From assembly GCA_016630905.1 (NCBI GenBank), contig WBMQ01000003.1, forward strand, positions 1,612,001 to 1,676,000: a stretch of DNA of 64,000 nucleotides. The letters run 5' to 3'. Shown one piece after another: positions 12,529 to 24,898 of this stretch (positions are counted from its first letter, which is position 1; every line of letters begins with the position of its first letter). Below the pieces are notes generated by a model, which was not told the DNA's origin, made no database searches, and saw only the letters and a list, made by a program, of their open reading frames with translations. A program made the position numbers and the translations under genes. This DNA comes from Capillidium heterosporum. Taxonomy: Eukaryota > Entomophthoromycota > Entomophthoromycetes > Entomophthorales > Capillidiaceae.

Positions 12529-15500
12529 ATGAGTGTAGAAGAAGGAGGTGAAGCATTTACTAACTTAACCCAGCTTTTGAATTTCAACTACAAGTATGAT
12601 AACCTAAAATTAAAGTCGGATGTCCAATTTCAACCTCTCGAGCAAAGTTTAGCCAATTTCAACTTGAAGCTTAAGAATAAGGATCGTCAAGCTCAAGACT
12701 TGGATAGTGTAACTCAGTTGATAATATCCAAGTTCATCGAAGTCGAAGAGATCTATTTTAGAAGGCTACTACTACCGACTTTACAGCTTTTGGCAACTAG
12801 AAATCTAAGCTTTGAAGTTGTCTTTCAACAGCTATTTTCAGCCAAGTACGATAGGTTATTTAGTTTAGAATTCAAAGGTAGTGATGTAACAAAGGGGAAT
12901 TTAGAGGATATTTACAACTTCAGTAAGTTTATCTCCCAGTTGATTGACAGTAAATTGGGCAAACAGTTGGTGGTATCCAATTTATCGAAGGTGAAATCAT
13001 TCTGCTTCAAAGTTTTAAAGTGGGTACATGCGAACCATATTCAAGCCTTTGATAAGAGTTACTGTTATAGGGTTTTGACTTTGTTGCATCTACGATTTAA
13101 TGCCCCCAAAGAATCAAAATCAAGTGCTGAGGACAGCAGCCATAAAACTGAACCGGATTCCTACTTTAGCTTAGATTTTGAGCCTATTGTTTTGGACCAC
13201 CTTCTAACTTGTCAACTGGATACTGAGATTCGATCCATCAGCCATTGTCTCATTGTCCTGTACAAAAGCTTGAAGATACCTGATCTAGAACTGGTTCAGA
13301 AATTGAAGGATCTTTTCGATCGAGTTACCAACTTGGATATCCAACTCCACCTCATCAATAATATCCTAACCAACTTCCATCAACTTTTACTGGCAGATCA
13401 TGATGGGCAACCTTTCATCAATGGTATCGTCGACATCCTGATTGGAAATTTGCAAGTGCTAGAGTTTTCCAAGCTGTACAACCTAAGTTTAACTAAAGTC
13501 AATTTGACTTTGACCTTCGACTTTTTGGTTTCAAATTTCGACACGGTTAGTAGTAGACTAGATTCCAATAGGGTTAAGGAGGTAGTTAATTTGAACTTCA
13601 AGTTTTTGGATAGTTTGGATGATCAACTTACCAATCAATCCATCAATCTATTCCAATCGATTATCAACTATTTAAGCTTAGCCTTAGCTCAACAGGATTT
13701 TGATCAATATAAAGAGGAGTTGATAGTGGAGTCTTTAGCTTATAACGAATTTTCCAAGCTCAAATACTTGAGTTTAAAAGTCCTTTTCGGTCGATGGTTC
13801 ACTTTCCAACAGATCTTTGCCTTGGATAGTCGTATATTTGACAATTTGTTAGCTGGCTACAGTTACTTTAACTTGACGAACAAGGTTACTGATTGTATCG
13901 TAAAGCTTTTGGATTCAATGCTAAATTTCAATTCTGCCGCTATTACTACTACAGCATATGATATAGATAGTTGGAAACCTTTCTTTGATTCAATTGTAGT
14001 TATACTAAATTCCACCAACCTTAAACTCAAAAAGCCGATACTAAACGTCCTGCTGATCAAAGTCTTTCAAAAGTTTAGGATCAATCAGAGCATCTTCAGC
14101 TACTTACTAGATGGAATTAATAAGAGCCAGAAGGAAGTACAGCTTCAACTTGTCAGCTTGGCTCAGACTTTAAACTTCAAGGATTATCTGGAGGTCTCAG
14201 ATTTGGTTGAAGCCCAGATGTTTGGCACCAGCCTACTTCAACTTTTACAAGCGAATCTAAGAAGCAATGATGACGAGCTACGGTTAATTGCCTTTAACTG
14301 TCTGGTGGGTTGCAACCTATCCTCAAACAAATTGGTGTTCATTTTAAGTAGCTTGGAAGGATTGTTAAGTTTCGATAAGGTACAGTTGCGCTTGAAGACC
14401 TTCAATCTGTTCAGGCAAAATTTTCAATGAGATGAAGAAGAGTTGGTTGGAGCTCAATAAAGTAAATACTACGGCCGATATTGAGAGGGGGAAGTTAATT
14501 AAGGAATCTTACCGACAGTTCCTGGCTGATTTAGTCTCTAAATTGATCCAATTTTCAGCACCCATCAACTCCTACACCCAAAAGCTTTCGACGATCAACC
14601 TGCTGAAGATGATAGTCGAAGTGTTTCTAGCCAACGGCAACAAGTTCAACTTGGATCTTTCCAGGATAGGAAGCTGTTGTCTGAACCTAAGTTTGGATTT
14701 CTATAAGGATGTGCGCAGTTTAGCTATCCACCTCTATTTCCATGTAGCTAAATTTAGAGATGATAAGGGAAGCTGTTTAGAAGGGAAGGAGTTCCAATTG
14801 TACTTCGAGTTCAACTTCAGAAGCTTAATCACCTTATCCAACAAGCTGAGGTTAGCTGCCATCGACAATTCGCAGTTCTTAGTTGCCAAGTTCTTTGATG
14901 ACGCTACATTTTTAGATTGGGTCAGAAAGGTCTTCAACTTGAATGTCAACGACGATACCTAACGACAAAGGACTGAACTTGATAGTGCTAGATAGCCTAA
15001 TTTCCAAACTTGACAAGGAAACCGATACTTTAGCCATCAGTTCCAAGCAATTCAGTTGTCTACAGTTAGATCGACTATTACTATTTATCCAAAACTTGAC
15101 AATCGCCAACTGGAATTTCCTAAGCTTCAACAACAAGGATATCGACACCATCAGTCAGCTCGACTACTTCAAAATTTTAATTAGTAAAGTCGTTGCTAGT
15201 TTACTTTCCTTGACCGATAAGTTCATCAAAATAGTCCACGTCCCCAAATCCAAGCTCTCAATCGCCAAACCAATTGAAGAGGAGGAGGAGCTTAAGGAGA
15301 ACTTGTGGCGCAGCTTGAAATTCGTTTTGAAGTCACTATCCCAGCTTTTAGTTCTACCTTCGACGATTCTGGAATTCGAGACCAAGAAGGCCATATTCTT
15401 AATGCTGACCTCCAATTTGAATCGGTTGAACCATCCCGGTATCTATTTAAACTTATACAGTGATTATTTGGATATGGTGCATCAGCTGAACAAGGATCCT

Positions 15501-17931
15501 GAGTTTAAGCTCTACTTTGTCCAGAATCTGGAGGTCGACGTATTTAAGTTTTTGAATGGGAACCAGAACGACGAAGAAGAAGAGTTGAACGTAGATCAGA
15601 GGTCTAAAGGCTTGCCATTATCGATACTAGCTCTGCTAAACGTAGTGGATGACCCTATCATCGACAAAGTTCTGAACTTATTGTTGAATTTGGCTCGGTT
15701 CGCACCTTCTTCAACAAAGGATGCAAAGGCGGTTGAGAAGGTAAAGAATTTGTCGGTTCATAGCGTCAACATCCTCAAGAACTTGATCCTGGACAAGAAT
15801 TTAGGTTTAGTCATATTCCAAAAGATCTACCTCAAGTTGTTCGAAGTCTGTCTCTCCAATTTCCAAAGTTTCAACTGGCAGGTCCGATCTAGCTCCCTAT
15901 TAACTTTCTCGACAGCCCTCTTCCGCTTAGTCAACTTCAAAAACCTGTCCAATACTGAATCCAACGATTTTAGTAACGATGAAAATGAAACTAGCGAAGA
16001 TACAGAAGTCAAAAAAGTGAGTTTCAATCAACTGGTCGAAAAATTCCAAATCCAAGAGTTTTTGATGAAGTCCTTAGTAAAAGGTGAAAGTTCTAGCAAC
16101 AAGTCTTTAGTGCTATTCCCAACTTTAAGTCTGCTGAACCGACTCGATTTTTCCAAGATACCAATCGAAGTGGAAACACAGCTGGCTGGTCTAGTATTGA
16201 AATGGTTTGACGATCCCAATTGGTTCATTCGCAATTTGGCCGCCAAAGTTTTAGTGGAGCTGACCAATCTATCTAATTTAAAAGGGAGTTGGAGTTTAGT
16301 AGTCGACAAGTTGGATGGTGATGCGAAGGTCGATAAGAATTTGATAAACTGCTGTCTAAGCTATATGGTGCAGGTGTCGAAGAGTTACTTGGATGGGCTG
16401 CAGAAGGATGGTAACAGAGCTCTATATCTGAATTTACTAATGGTTTATATGTATAGATAAGCTACTTTTAGATGAAATTTCGTATTCTATCGATGTAGTA
16501 CTTTCCAAATTCCTTTTGCAAACTACCGACTCCGAGGTAGATCCCATGAACTTCAACTTGGTAGTACAGCTGTTCAACATAATTAGTAAGTTTAATACAA
16601 AAGTGGCTGCAAAGTACGAGCCAGTTATCAAGGAGTACCATTCAAAGGCCAATAATCAGATTCAAGGTCTAAACTACCTCCACAAAGTGAGTTTGTTAGA
16701 TAATTCCAATAACAACGAGTTGGAGTTGAAGAACCGGTTCTTAGATGAAGATTTCGAGGTGCAACTCAAGGTTCTAACCAAACTTTCAACCCGTAAAGAA
16801 AAATTACAGCTGAATTGGATACCTTTATTGTTGGACAAATTTTCGAATCCTAACACCTGTACTGACATCAAAGTTTCCATTGTTGACTCCATCCACAACA
16901 AATTTTTATCCGAGTTCCAAGTTTACCTAGTGAAGTTAGATACCGCTTCCTTAACTCAACTTAAAGATCGCATGGTTAATTCCGCCCAAAAATCCAAGTA
17001 CCTCAGTCTACAATCGCTAACTTTAATTTTACCCTTAACTTTGATCCAACATAACGATAACTTGAACGTTCAAGAAGTGAAAGATCTGCTTCAACAAATT
17101 TATTCCATCTCCAACTACGACACCGACTTAACTTTTAGAAATATAGTGCTTCGAGCTTTGCCGCATCTTTTGATTCCTTTGAAGGAAGGTCGATTCGATG
17201 ATAGATGTAGCTTAATTGTATTTAAAATATTGTTCAATTTGGTTGAGGACGATGACTCTGGTGTAAGAACTCAGACGGTAGATGCATGTTCTGAATTACA
17301 GTTGATTGAAGGAAAGTGGTTCGATAAGATAGCGTTGCAGGAGCTAGTACAAATTTTTGTAGCGAGGTTAAAGGATTCCAATGTTTTAATAGCGTATCTG
17401 GAAGAAGTCTTGGAGAGTATCAATGGTAACCTTTTTTCACCATTATAATCTGTTCATACGTTTTTATATAGATATTTTGGAAGTTGGAAAGGTAAAGCAG
17501 AAGACTTTCGAAGTGGAATCCAGTAACTTGTATGTGCAGATGGACCTCCTACCTAAGTTGGTATTGCGAGCTTGTATGCCTATCAACTTGACCTTAGGCG
17601 ATGAGATTTTCTGCCAGTTCGTCGATACTATAACGATAAAGTTAGATTCGTTTGTTGAGCTGTTAAACTCAAAGGTAAATTCAATATTTTACTTTTTATT
17701 GATGTATTTTATTAGGTCAACTCATTCCAACTTAGCATCGATTCCAAATTTTACTACAACTTTTCAACATTATTAGCCTTTATCGACCTTTTGATCAAGG
17801 TGTCGGAAAGTGAAGAGCATAAATTAGTAGTCAAGTACAAAGTTTCCCAGAAGTTGCAGTTTCTGGCTGAACTAGAAGGTTTAGATGAGTTCCGGGATGA
17901 TGTTCAAACAATCTTACGAAGTTTGGAGTAA
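12529..17931 (+). CDS. TRM732: Trm732/THADA-family (DUF2428) tRNA methylation cofactor
   Basis: The product is a very long alpha-helical, HEAT-like protein (about 1770 residues if all parts are joined). It matches the Trm732/THADA family, whose yeast member partners Trm7 to 2'-O-methylate position 32 of tRNAs. Diagnostic pieces are a CLNLSLDFYKDVRSLA block near residue 715 and the DUF2428 signature FNWQVRSSSLLTFSTALFR. Two introns near the end are clear (17426-17471, 46 nt; 17675-17715, 41 nt). Before them the frame changes three times, always by +1, and each time the old frame ends at a stop: TGA 14428-14430, TAA 14960-14962, TAA 16458-16460. Protein-like sequence continues directly across each point and no plausible intron fits. 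The family assignment is firm; whether the frame changes are biological or assembly errors is open. Confidence 0.8.
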
Positions 17932-18789
17932 ATAAAAATTTTATGGATTTTCTTTAGATATCAAGCTTTTACTATTTCGTATTTGTAGTGGATAAATGTG
18001 ATTAGATAACAAGTTTTGATATTAAGGTTTAGGAACCAGTCATTTGAACATAAACCTTTTGAAGCTTGATTGAGAATATAAATGCTCAGGTTCTTTTAGT
18101 TAAATTTTGAAAAACCACTTGTATATCTTAGTGGTATTACCTAAATCCTTCATTTAGATAAAACTGTTTACCAATTTGTCAACTACGTTTAGTTTGTAAG
18201 TAAAATTATAGGTTCCTAGTTGAAATAGCAAAGATGAAGCATCGGCAAGATTTTGATGTAACTTTCCAAAATATTAAAAATTTATACATTCAGCGATGCA
18301 GTAGTTCTAAACTTTGTTAGGCTGGGTCGTCGCATCATATTCAGCTTGAAACAAAAAATAATGAAGCTAGACTACAACTTTGCAATTTAATAGGACTAAT
18401 TATTGCCTTTTTTGATAATAAAATGTGATATAATTTAAATTTTACGAGAAAATTAATGAAAATTTTGTAAATTTGAGTATATTACCCTATCTCATCTATT
18501 TAGCCTTCGATAGATAATATACCTGAAGTAACTGTTGGCTAAAAAGTGTTTACTGTTTATAGTTCTAATGAAATATGTAGGTCGTAAGGACTAGTTTCAT
18601 AAGATTAAACTATATTGATATTGATGAAGAGGCGTTCGGTTTTATATTCTAATGATGTAGGATTTCAGTTTCAAGTCTTGATTTTGGTCCATCAGTTGGA
18701 AAATGCATCTTTTGATAGTGCAAGTGGCTATCAAATAGAGTTTTATACAAGTCAAGATAAGTAAAATAATGTGTACGTACATATATATT
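17932..18789. other. Intergenic downstream of TRM732
   Basis: AT-rich sequence without recognisable gene. Confidence 0.4.
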
Positions 18790-19914
18790 AAAAATGTTGC
18801 TTCCTCCCCACAAACACCTTGGGTTCCATCAAAAAAAGTAAAAAATTATCTTTGGTGGTGGCAGTTGAATAAATAAGGTTTCCTTATTTTCGTTAACGGT
18901 TTTTTAATAAAAACTTTTGGTGATCCTTGTAGTTTGCTTCTTTGTTATGGAGGGTAAATATGTATACTCCAACATCAGCCTAATTTTTACAAGTGAAGTC
19001 TTTTTCAAATAAAAATATTTACACATTCCAAAAAAACAGCCGTTTATGGTCTTTTTACCTTTGAAAATGATGCGGGTAAAGTATCTTTAGTGAAGGGAAT
19101 ACCCGTAAAGCCTCGTAGATAACAACATTTAGTCAAGGTGGCTTCTTACATCTAGCGAAGATGCTTCTTTGATAGCATTAGCTCTCTTAAAGTTGGTTTT
19201 TGGAGTTTATTATCGTGATAGTTCCCAGAAAGTAACCAAATCAGATGTCAGATATAATATCAGTACTGGCAGCACTATGGCAAAAAGTTAGATCCGAAAT
19301 GGACATATGTTAAGATCCTTACATTTGAATCGCAACTTTTTCGGCAATTTTCTCCTACATCAATTTCTATCCAGTTTTAAGGCTAGTTACATCCATATTC
19401 AAGTATATATGTCAATATTTTGCAATGTAAATAAACAATTAGTTAAGTATGGGTAGGTATATTTAAATAATTTTACGATTAAACTTCACACATAGGCGAG
19501 CAATACTCTTAGTAAATATATACAGTTAAACACATCAAGATATATTTTGCATTATATATAGCTAATTTATTATAGTCAGATTCTTAGTTTTTAAAGCTAT
19601 AAACTTTATTAGTTTAGTAATACGTACTAGTGTCCATGTCGTAGCCAGTTCATTTTACTAGATCCCCATTAACATCCTTGTAAATTATCTCTCAAGGCAT
19701 AAAAGTGGAAAAGATGCAAGCTAACATCGATATAGAGCCAATCATCCAATAATGTTATATCATTTTCTTTAGAAGAATTAATACTGAGTTCTGAAGGCTC
19801 ATTACCTCGAATAGAATAAAGCTATATGTAAGGTGGATGGTTCAAGAATCAACTACTTGATATGTAACCAATACCTTGGCTACTTTTAATTATTTAGTGA
19901 TTTAGCTAGAAATT
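18790..19914. repeat. Diverged inner wing of the inverted repeat (right)
   Basis: This stretch mirrors 7912-8930 in inverted orientation at reduced identity. Islands include CCTCCCCAC near 18804, TTTAGTCAAGGTGGCTTCTT near 19129 and, at 19500-19730, a degenerate copy of the short module of the arms (TCTCTCAAGGC, AGTGGAAAAGATG). It holds no intact gene. Confidence 0.5.
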
Positions 19915-21280
19915 AATATCTAATTCTGGTAAAACATATGCAAATAATATTGCTAAATAATATAAAACTTCAACTGAAATATATAGAAATTGGTTATTAG
20001 AACGAAATGGTAGTAATCCTACTATGACTTATGATAAAAGCGTATCCAAAAATCATAGAAAGGAGGAGTAGAGATGAAAATATAAGCTCAAGTAGTTGGG
20101 ATTACAGCCCAGATGGCAATGCTGATATCGGTAAAGGAGATTGACCAACTTCCAAAATAGTAAACAGATTCGAGGATCGTATTAGCAGTTGATTTTAAAG
20201 ATCATTATGGATGCCAAAAAGCATATATGGTTTGTAGCTGCATATATAGTGCATTTCCATAACCAGGCTTCTATTAAAGCTTGAACTTTTGAATCCATAA
20301 TTTTGTACATGTATAAACTGACCCTAAATCTCTATATCATACTCGGCACTATATATTGAAATTTTATTAGAGCTTCAAGTAAAAATGAAGTATATGGCTT
20401 TCTTAAGAATACCATTCCGCAAGGTTACCTTTTCGCTCAAGCATGTTTATCTAGCTTCTGATTCTCACTGTGGTGGGGCTTAGTTTGAGGTAGGCCTACC
20501 GCAGCTTTACCATCTTCGGACTGTACATTCTACAACTTAACATATCCGATACTCAATTCCAAACAACTAGTGTACCCTATACATCAATTAGTAAGGAAGG
20601 TAAGAAAAATATACTTTGGTCTCAACAATCTACCTAACCAACCTTTTGTTCGACCTAGGAGCTTCAATAGACCAACACCCAACCCAAAGCTTGATTATCA
20701 CTAAATCAAGGTTCAGCCTAGGGCTCAACTTGAAGAATTTACCAATCAACGATGCAATTGGACTCTCCAGCGACCACATTGCTGCAACCGAAATGGGCCT
20801 CCATAACCTTCTTCCCCAAACTACTACAACATTCTTTGGCTTCAAGCATGCTTTTAAAAATTTTGATATATATGCACTCTACTAATAATACCAGGTGGTA
20901 TAAACCTATGCTAGCTTTGATTACCGATACGTTATCCTGTGCATTGATAAAGGACTCCATATTGTAAAGAGCACACTAACTAGATATATGTGCTGGTAGA
21001 TCCTTAGCCAGTAGCAACAGATTGTTTGACAAATGTGAATAGTACAAAGGCAAGAGCAATTTTCAAAAGGCTTTAAACATACCTTTGGAGGCTCTTTTAT
21101 TGATGGCTTCTAGTGCAATAGAAAAAGATTCCAGGTCAAATCCGAAATTCTGCTTGCAAATCTCGAGTTTGACTGCTCAATCTGGCTTGGATAAATACAC
21201 ATTTGTAGTCAATAGTTTAGCAACCAACTTTCAGACCAGCCTTGTTTACATGCATGACCAAGCCTGCAATTAAGTTTAAG
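19915..21280 (+). pseudogene. TF-like gene, N-terminal exons/remnants, right copy
   Basis: This arm keeps the longer reading of the first recognisable piece: 20613-20885 is open for about 90 codons and includes ASIDQHPTQSLIITKSRF and HIAATEMGLH. It ends at TAA (20883-20885); the +1 frame then continues as NNTRWYKPMLALITDTLSC to 20967. A GTAAAG...CACTAACTA...GGTAG stretch after that could be a 36-nt intron. A further piece runs over 21085-21273. Upstream, about 19930-20090, a zinc-cluster-like layout (TYDKSVSKN, then SSSSWDYSPDG after a TAG) can be read with every expected cysteine replaced. I treat the region as degenerate, with unresolved exons. Confidence 0.35.
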
Positions 21281-21544
21281 GAATAGCACATAGCAAATAA
21301 GCACACTATGTTTCAATAAACTCACTGCTGCTTACTAGATTAATGGTGGCTGTAAAGTAGCTGATTAAAAGAGCTGCCTTGTAGGTAGAAGTCATAAATC
21401 AACTCGATACTTTCCAATAGCTCACGGATAGCGTCATACTAAAGCACTTGATAAGGGCTAACCAAATGGATATGTAGAATTTTTGATTGAATAAATCGAT
21501 TGGTTTAGTCCCATATATGGGTATCGTCACAAGACTTTTAGGGT

Positions 21545-22920
21545 TTGAGCTGTAACCTTATTCACTTTGCAATTCGAATAGCAAAAAGTTGCTTTCTTTC
21601 CAACATAGATTCGAAGCAGCTAGTGAAAATGAACAGCAGCCAAGCTACCAATGTAATCAATCTTATCGAGCAGATACTCGTATACTTACTCCTGCTTGCC
21701 TACCAACTTTCGCAATTGAAGCAGTCGATGGCAAGCTCAAATGTACAGTCAGATACGGTGCTCCAAGAGCTAAGCAACTTCTTAGAAGCCTTGAAGCACC
21801 TTAACGGGGGTTTAGAATTTTGTCACAACAGGTATACGATGACTACTTGTATATGCAAATCTAACTTTTTAATAGTGCTTCATTATCTAGTAACTCAGAC
21901 CAAGGTTGTCAGCAAACTCCTATGGCTCAAGATACACTCGGTTTTTTACTCTCAGCTGCAACCAGCTCCAACCCTTCTCCGATAGATATCCCACTCAGCA
22001 GCCTTATCACCCCCAAGGACGATAGAGCGACTTTAGCCACCCTTTATGGGCTTAGTCCTAACACTCATTCTGAGCTTGATATTCGTCACCTTAATAAACC
22101 TTTTGACACCGAAGGAGACCTGACGGACTACCAAGCCGTCCCAGACAACTCTGCAGAGGACGGAATTGAAGATCCAAGTGTGGCCGACTTTGATCTTTAC
22201 TATAATTCGATTCTTCCAGAGAGAGTACCTGCGCCTACCGAAAACCTTACCTTTGCTAACAAAATCTCCTCTACTTCCAAGTCTATGGATCCTAATTCAA
22301 ATGGGTTCTGGTCCAACGCAAACACAAACTATACTGTAGACAACAACCAAGGATCTATTTCCCTTGTAGGCGAAGCTCCTACTTATCGGCCTACCCAACA
22401 CCTCCTACCCTCAATCAACCAGGTAGTTCCAGCTGAAACACTCAACACCTTCAACCAATTCTTCCCTAACAACAACATCCAGCTAGCTGGGAATCCATTT
22501 ATCGACTACGTGGACGATGCCTTAGACACATCTTGGTTCAACGGAGCTGGCTCTTTCCCTAATGATACCAACTTATCACAGCCTTATAGCCCTACTGGTG
22601 ATGGCACCCAACCGCCTTTGGAAACCAAATTTGGACTTTTGGATGGCAAAGTCTCCACTACTTCGGGCTATGAAGGTTCTTTATCCGACTTTGCCTTCTG
22701 TATGGACTCGTCACCTCTACACGAAGGCTTCATCATCATGGATGCTAATCGATCCAATTTGATGGCACTTGCTTCAACTTTTCTCCCCAACGGTGATCAT
22801 GAGACAACCAATCTCTCGGTAGCTAAGCGTAGCCGACTTGATTCGAAAGAGGACTATCCAAGTATGTATGACGAGGATGACTTCGAATCAGAAGGCAACA
22901 CTAAGCGGATCCGCAACTAA
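21545..22920 (+). CDS. TF-like Ser/Asn/Pro-rich protein, C-terminal exons, right copy
   Basis: Exons 21545-21831 and 21876-22920 join across a 44-nt intron (21832-21875), as in the left arm. The two copies differ at only a few residues (for example LTDYQ here versus LADYQ, NGDHE versus NDDHE, KMNSS versus KINSS). The low number of changes and the intact 348-codon last exon suggest this part is still under constraint or very recently duplicated. The protein is acidic and rich in Ser, Asn and Pro, with C-terminal basic clusters; no named domain is recognised. The true start lies upstream and is uncertain. Confidence 0.5.
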
Positions 22921-23119
22921 CCTCCTCCTACAACCCATTCTACTACTTGTACTTCACTTTTCTATCTTTCTATTTATTTCCACAATTCCCATGCTCATAC
23001 TCCTAGTTATTTACATTCCAATAAAAGTGCATCTAATTCAAGTGTTTATAACGTATATAGATACGCTTATTAATTTTACCACTTACTCCAAGTCGTGTAT
23101 TTACTGAATTTAAAGCATA

Positions 23120-23720
23120 TATTACACAATTTACAGCTAATATATGCCAGTAATACCTTTGCTTTCTATAAAGTTAATGATTTATACTCCGTTTATTGTA
23201 GTATGCCTGATGTCGATATCTTTGCCTGTACATCTTTGGCAACTCTATCAATCTTCTCAGGAGCCACTTGTGAAATGTAATGATGGAAAAGTGGAAGTTG
23301 TTAATATGGGTCCATTTGTCCAGCAAGATTACATTACCTTCTTTGGAAGGCTTTACTATCTCAGATGGAGTGCAGCTATATCACCAAATAGAAGATCCAA
23401 GGACGTGATTCCCCATATGAATGAATCCTTCGATTCACCTCTACCACTTAGGGATTTGGATGGAACTCAACATTTGGTTTTAGTAAGGCAGATGAAAGTA
23501 GTATGATCAAAGGACAAACTCTGAAGGAGCCATTTGAAGCCGATCTTAGAGAGATATGATGGCGAATTGGTTCGACTTGCTGCAAATCCTACCCAAGTAC
23601 TTTATGTCCGCCTCCGACAATATGAAGATAAGTTGGAACCAGGTTCGACGAATGAATCTCCAGCAGCCGTTCGATAACAGCATGGAATATCGGAGAATCT
23701 AAAAAGAAAGCTCATTTTTC
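23120..23720 (+). pseudogene. Short module with broken frames, right copy
   Basis: Counterpart of 4100-4700. A 120-residue frame starts at ATG 23144 with a hydrophobic N-terminus, but the frame conserved in the diverged wing copy reads GFTISDGVQLYHQIEDPRT and stops at TGA. A GTGATT...CACTTAG stretch of 47 nt directly after it could be an intron leading into DLDGTQHLVLVRQ. Further down, GQTLKEPFEADLREI and then GELVRLAANPTQVLYVRL are protein-like in two frames related by +1 at a TGA. Function unknown. Confidence 0.35.
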
Positions 23721-23829
23721 AAATAGTGAGGTTGGTGTCGATTTAAAGGCTCTACCAGCACTCAAAGCTAGTAGGCAAGATAAATGGCCTGGTTATTAAA
23801 TTATAGGGAGGCTGTATATGCTAGAAGGA

Positions 23830-24880
23830 GTGTATCTAATTTACAGCTATATGTGCGTGTAGTATTTTATATTGAACTTGGCATTAAATATAAACAAACA
23901 GGTTAAAGTTCTAATTTGAAAGTATATGTATGTATTGATGTTAGCATTTTATCCAACTTATTACTACAGTTTAGACTTTGATCCCAATTTCAATTGGAAT
24001 AACAAGTTTGTACCAATGTAAATTCAAAAAGACTTTTTGTTCAAATATATCTATCAAACTTCTAGTTCTCATACTAATAAAGTACCTTTGAAAGTAGATC
24101 TATCAACATACTGGAGCTTTGTCATCTTTGGATCATACATCAGAAAATTTAGATATACCTGGTGCTTATTTTCGGTTAGTTCTTGTACTATATAAGCCAA
24201 CAACAAAACCTAAAGCTAAATAAACACCATAGCTGAAGCTCAATCTAAGATTCAATTTGAAGGACTTGTGGACGTACGATGAAACAGGTGTTCCCAGCAA
24301 CTACCTAGTTACAATCGTATCCTACTAGTAGTACTGGCTAGTAGAAGCTTACACTAGCCACCAGGCATCGATAAGGCCAGCTGCATCATGGTGAAAGACT
24401 ATCTATTGAAGAGAGTCAACTATTTAGGTAAATGTGTTGGTAATCATTTCATTAGTATCAATTATCCATTCAACAAAGGTTGCCATTGGAGGTTAAAGGC
24501 ATACGCTTTTTAAGGACTATATTTAAGATGCTTGGCCATATGGATACAAGTTTGGTACGAAAACCCATTACATTTATATATCGATATAAGGTGGATAGTT
24601 TATAGAAAGGTAGGAGAGCAAATCATTTTCATCAAAAACACCTAGGTGGAGCGGCAACTTTAATGCTACATAATACAAGCTGAACTTTCAAAAAAGACCT
24701 TGAACATATAACTATGTAAAACATGATGAGAACAAGGTTAGCCTTGATTACTTTTGGAAATTTGACAAATCAACCACCTTCCATGGAACCAACGAGCTGC
24801 ATCTACAAATGTATAGAAGATTCCTTGGAACGGCAGTCAAAACACCAACCCAAAACTAAATAGACCTTAAAAATCACTTT
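23830..24880. other. Intergenic, contains diverged relic of the TF-like gene
   Basis: Mirror of 2927-4000. Weak but ordered similarity to 20230-20770 indicates an old partial duplicate of the TF-like gene. No open gene. Confidence 0.4.
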
Positions 24881-24898
24881 TACTGCAGCTTCAAATTT

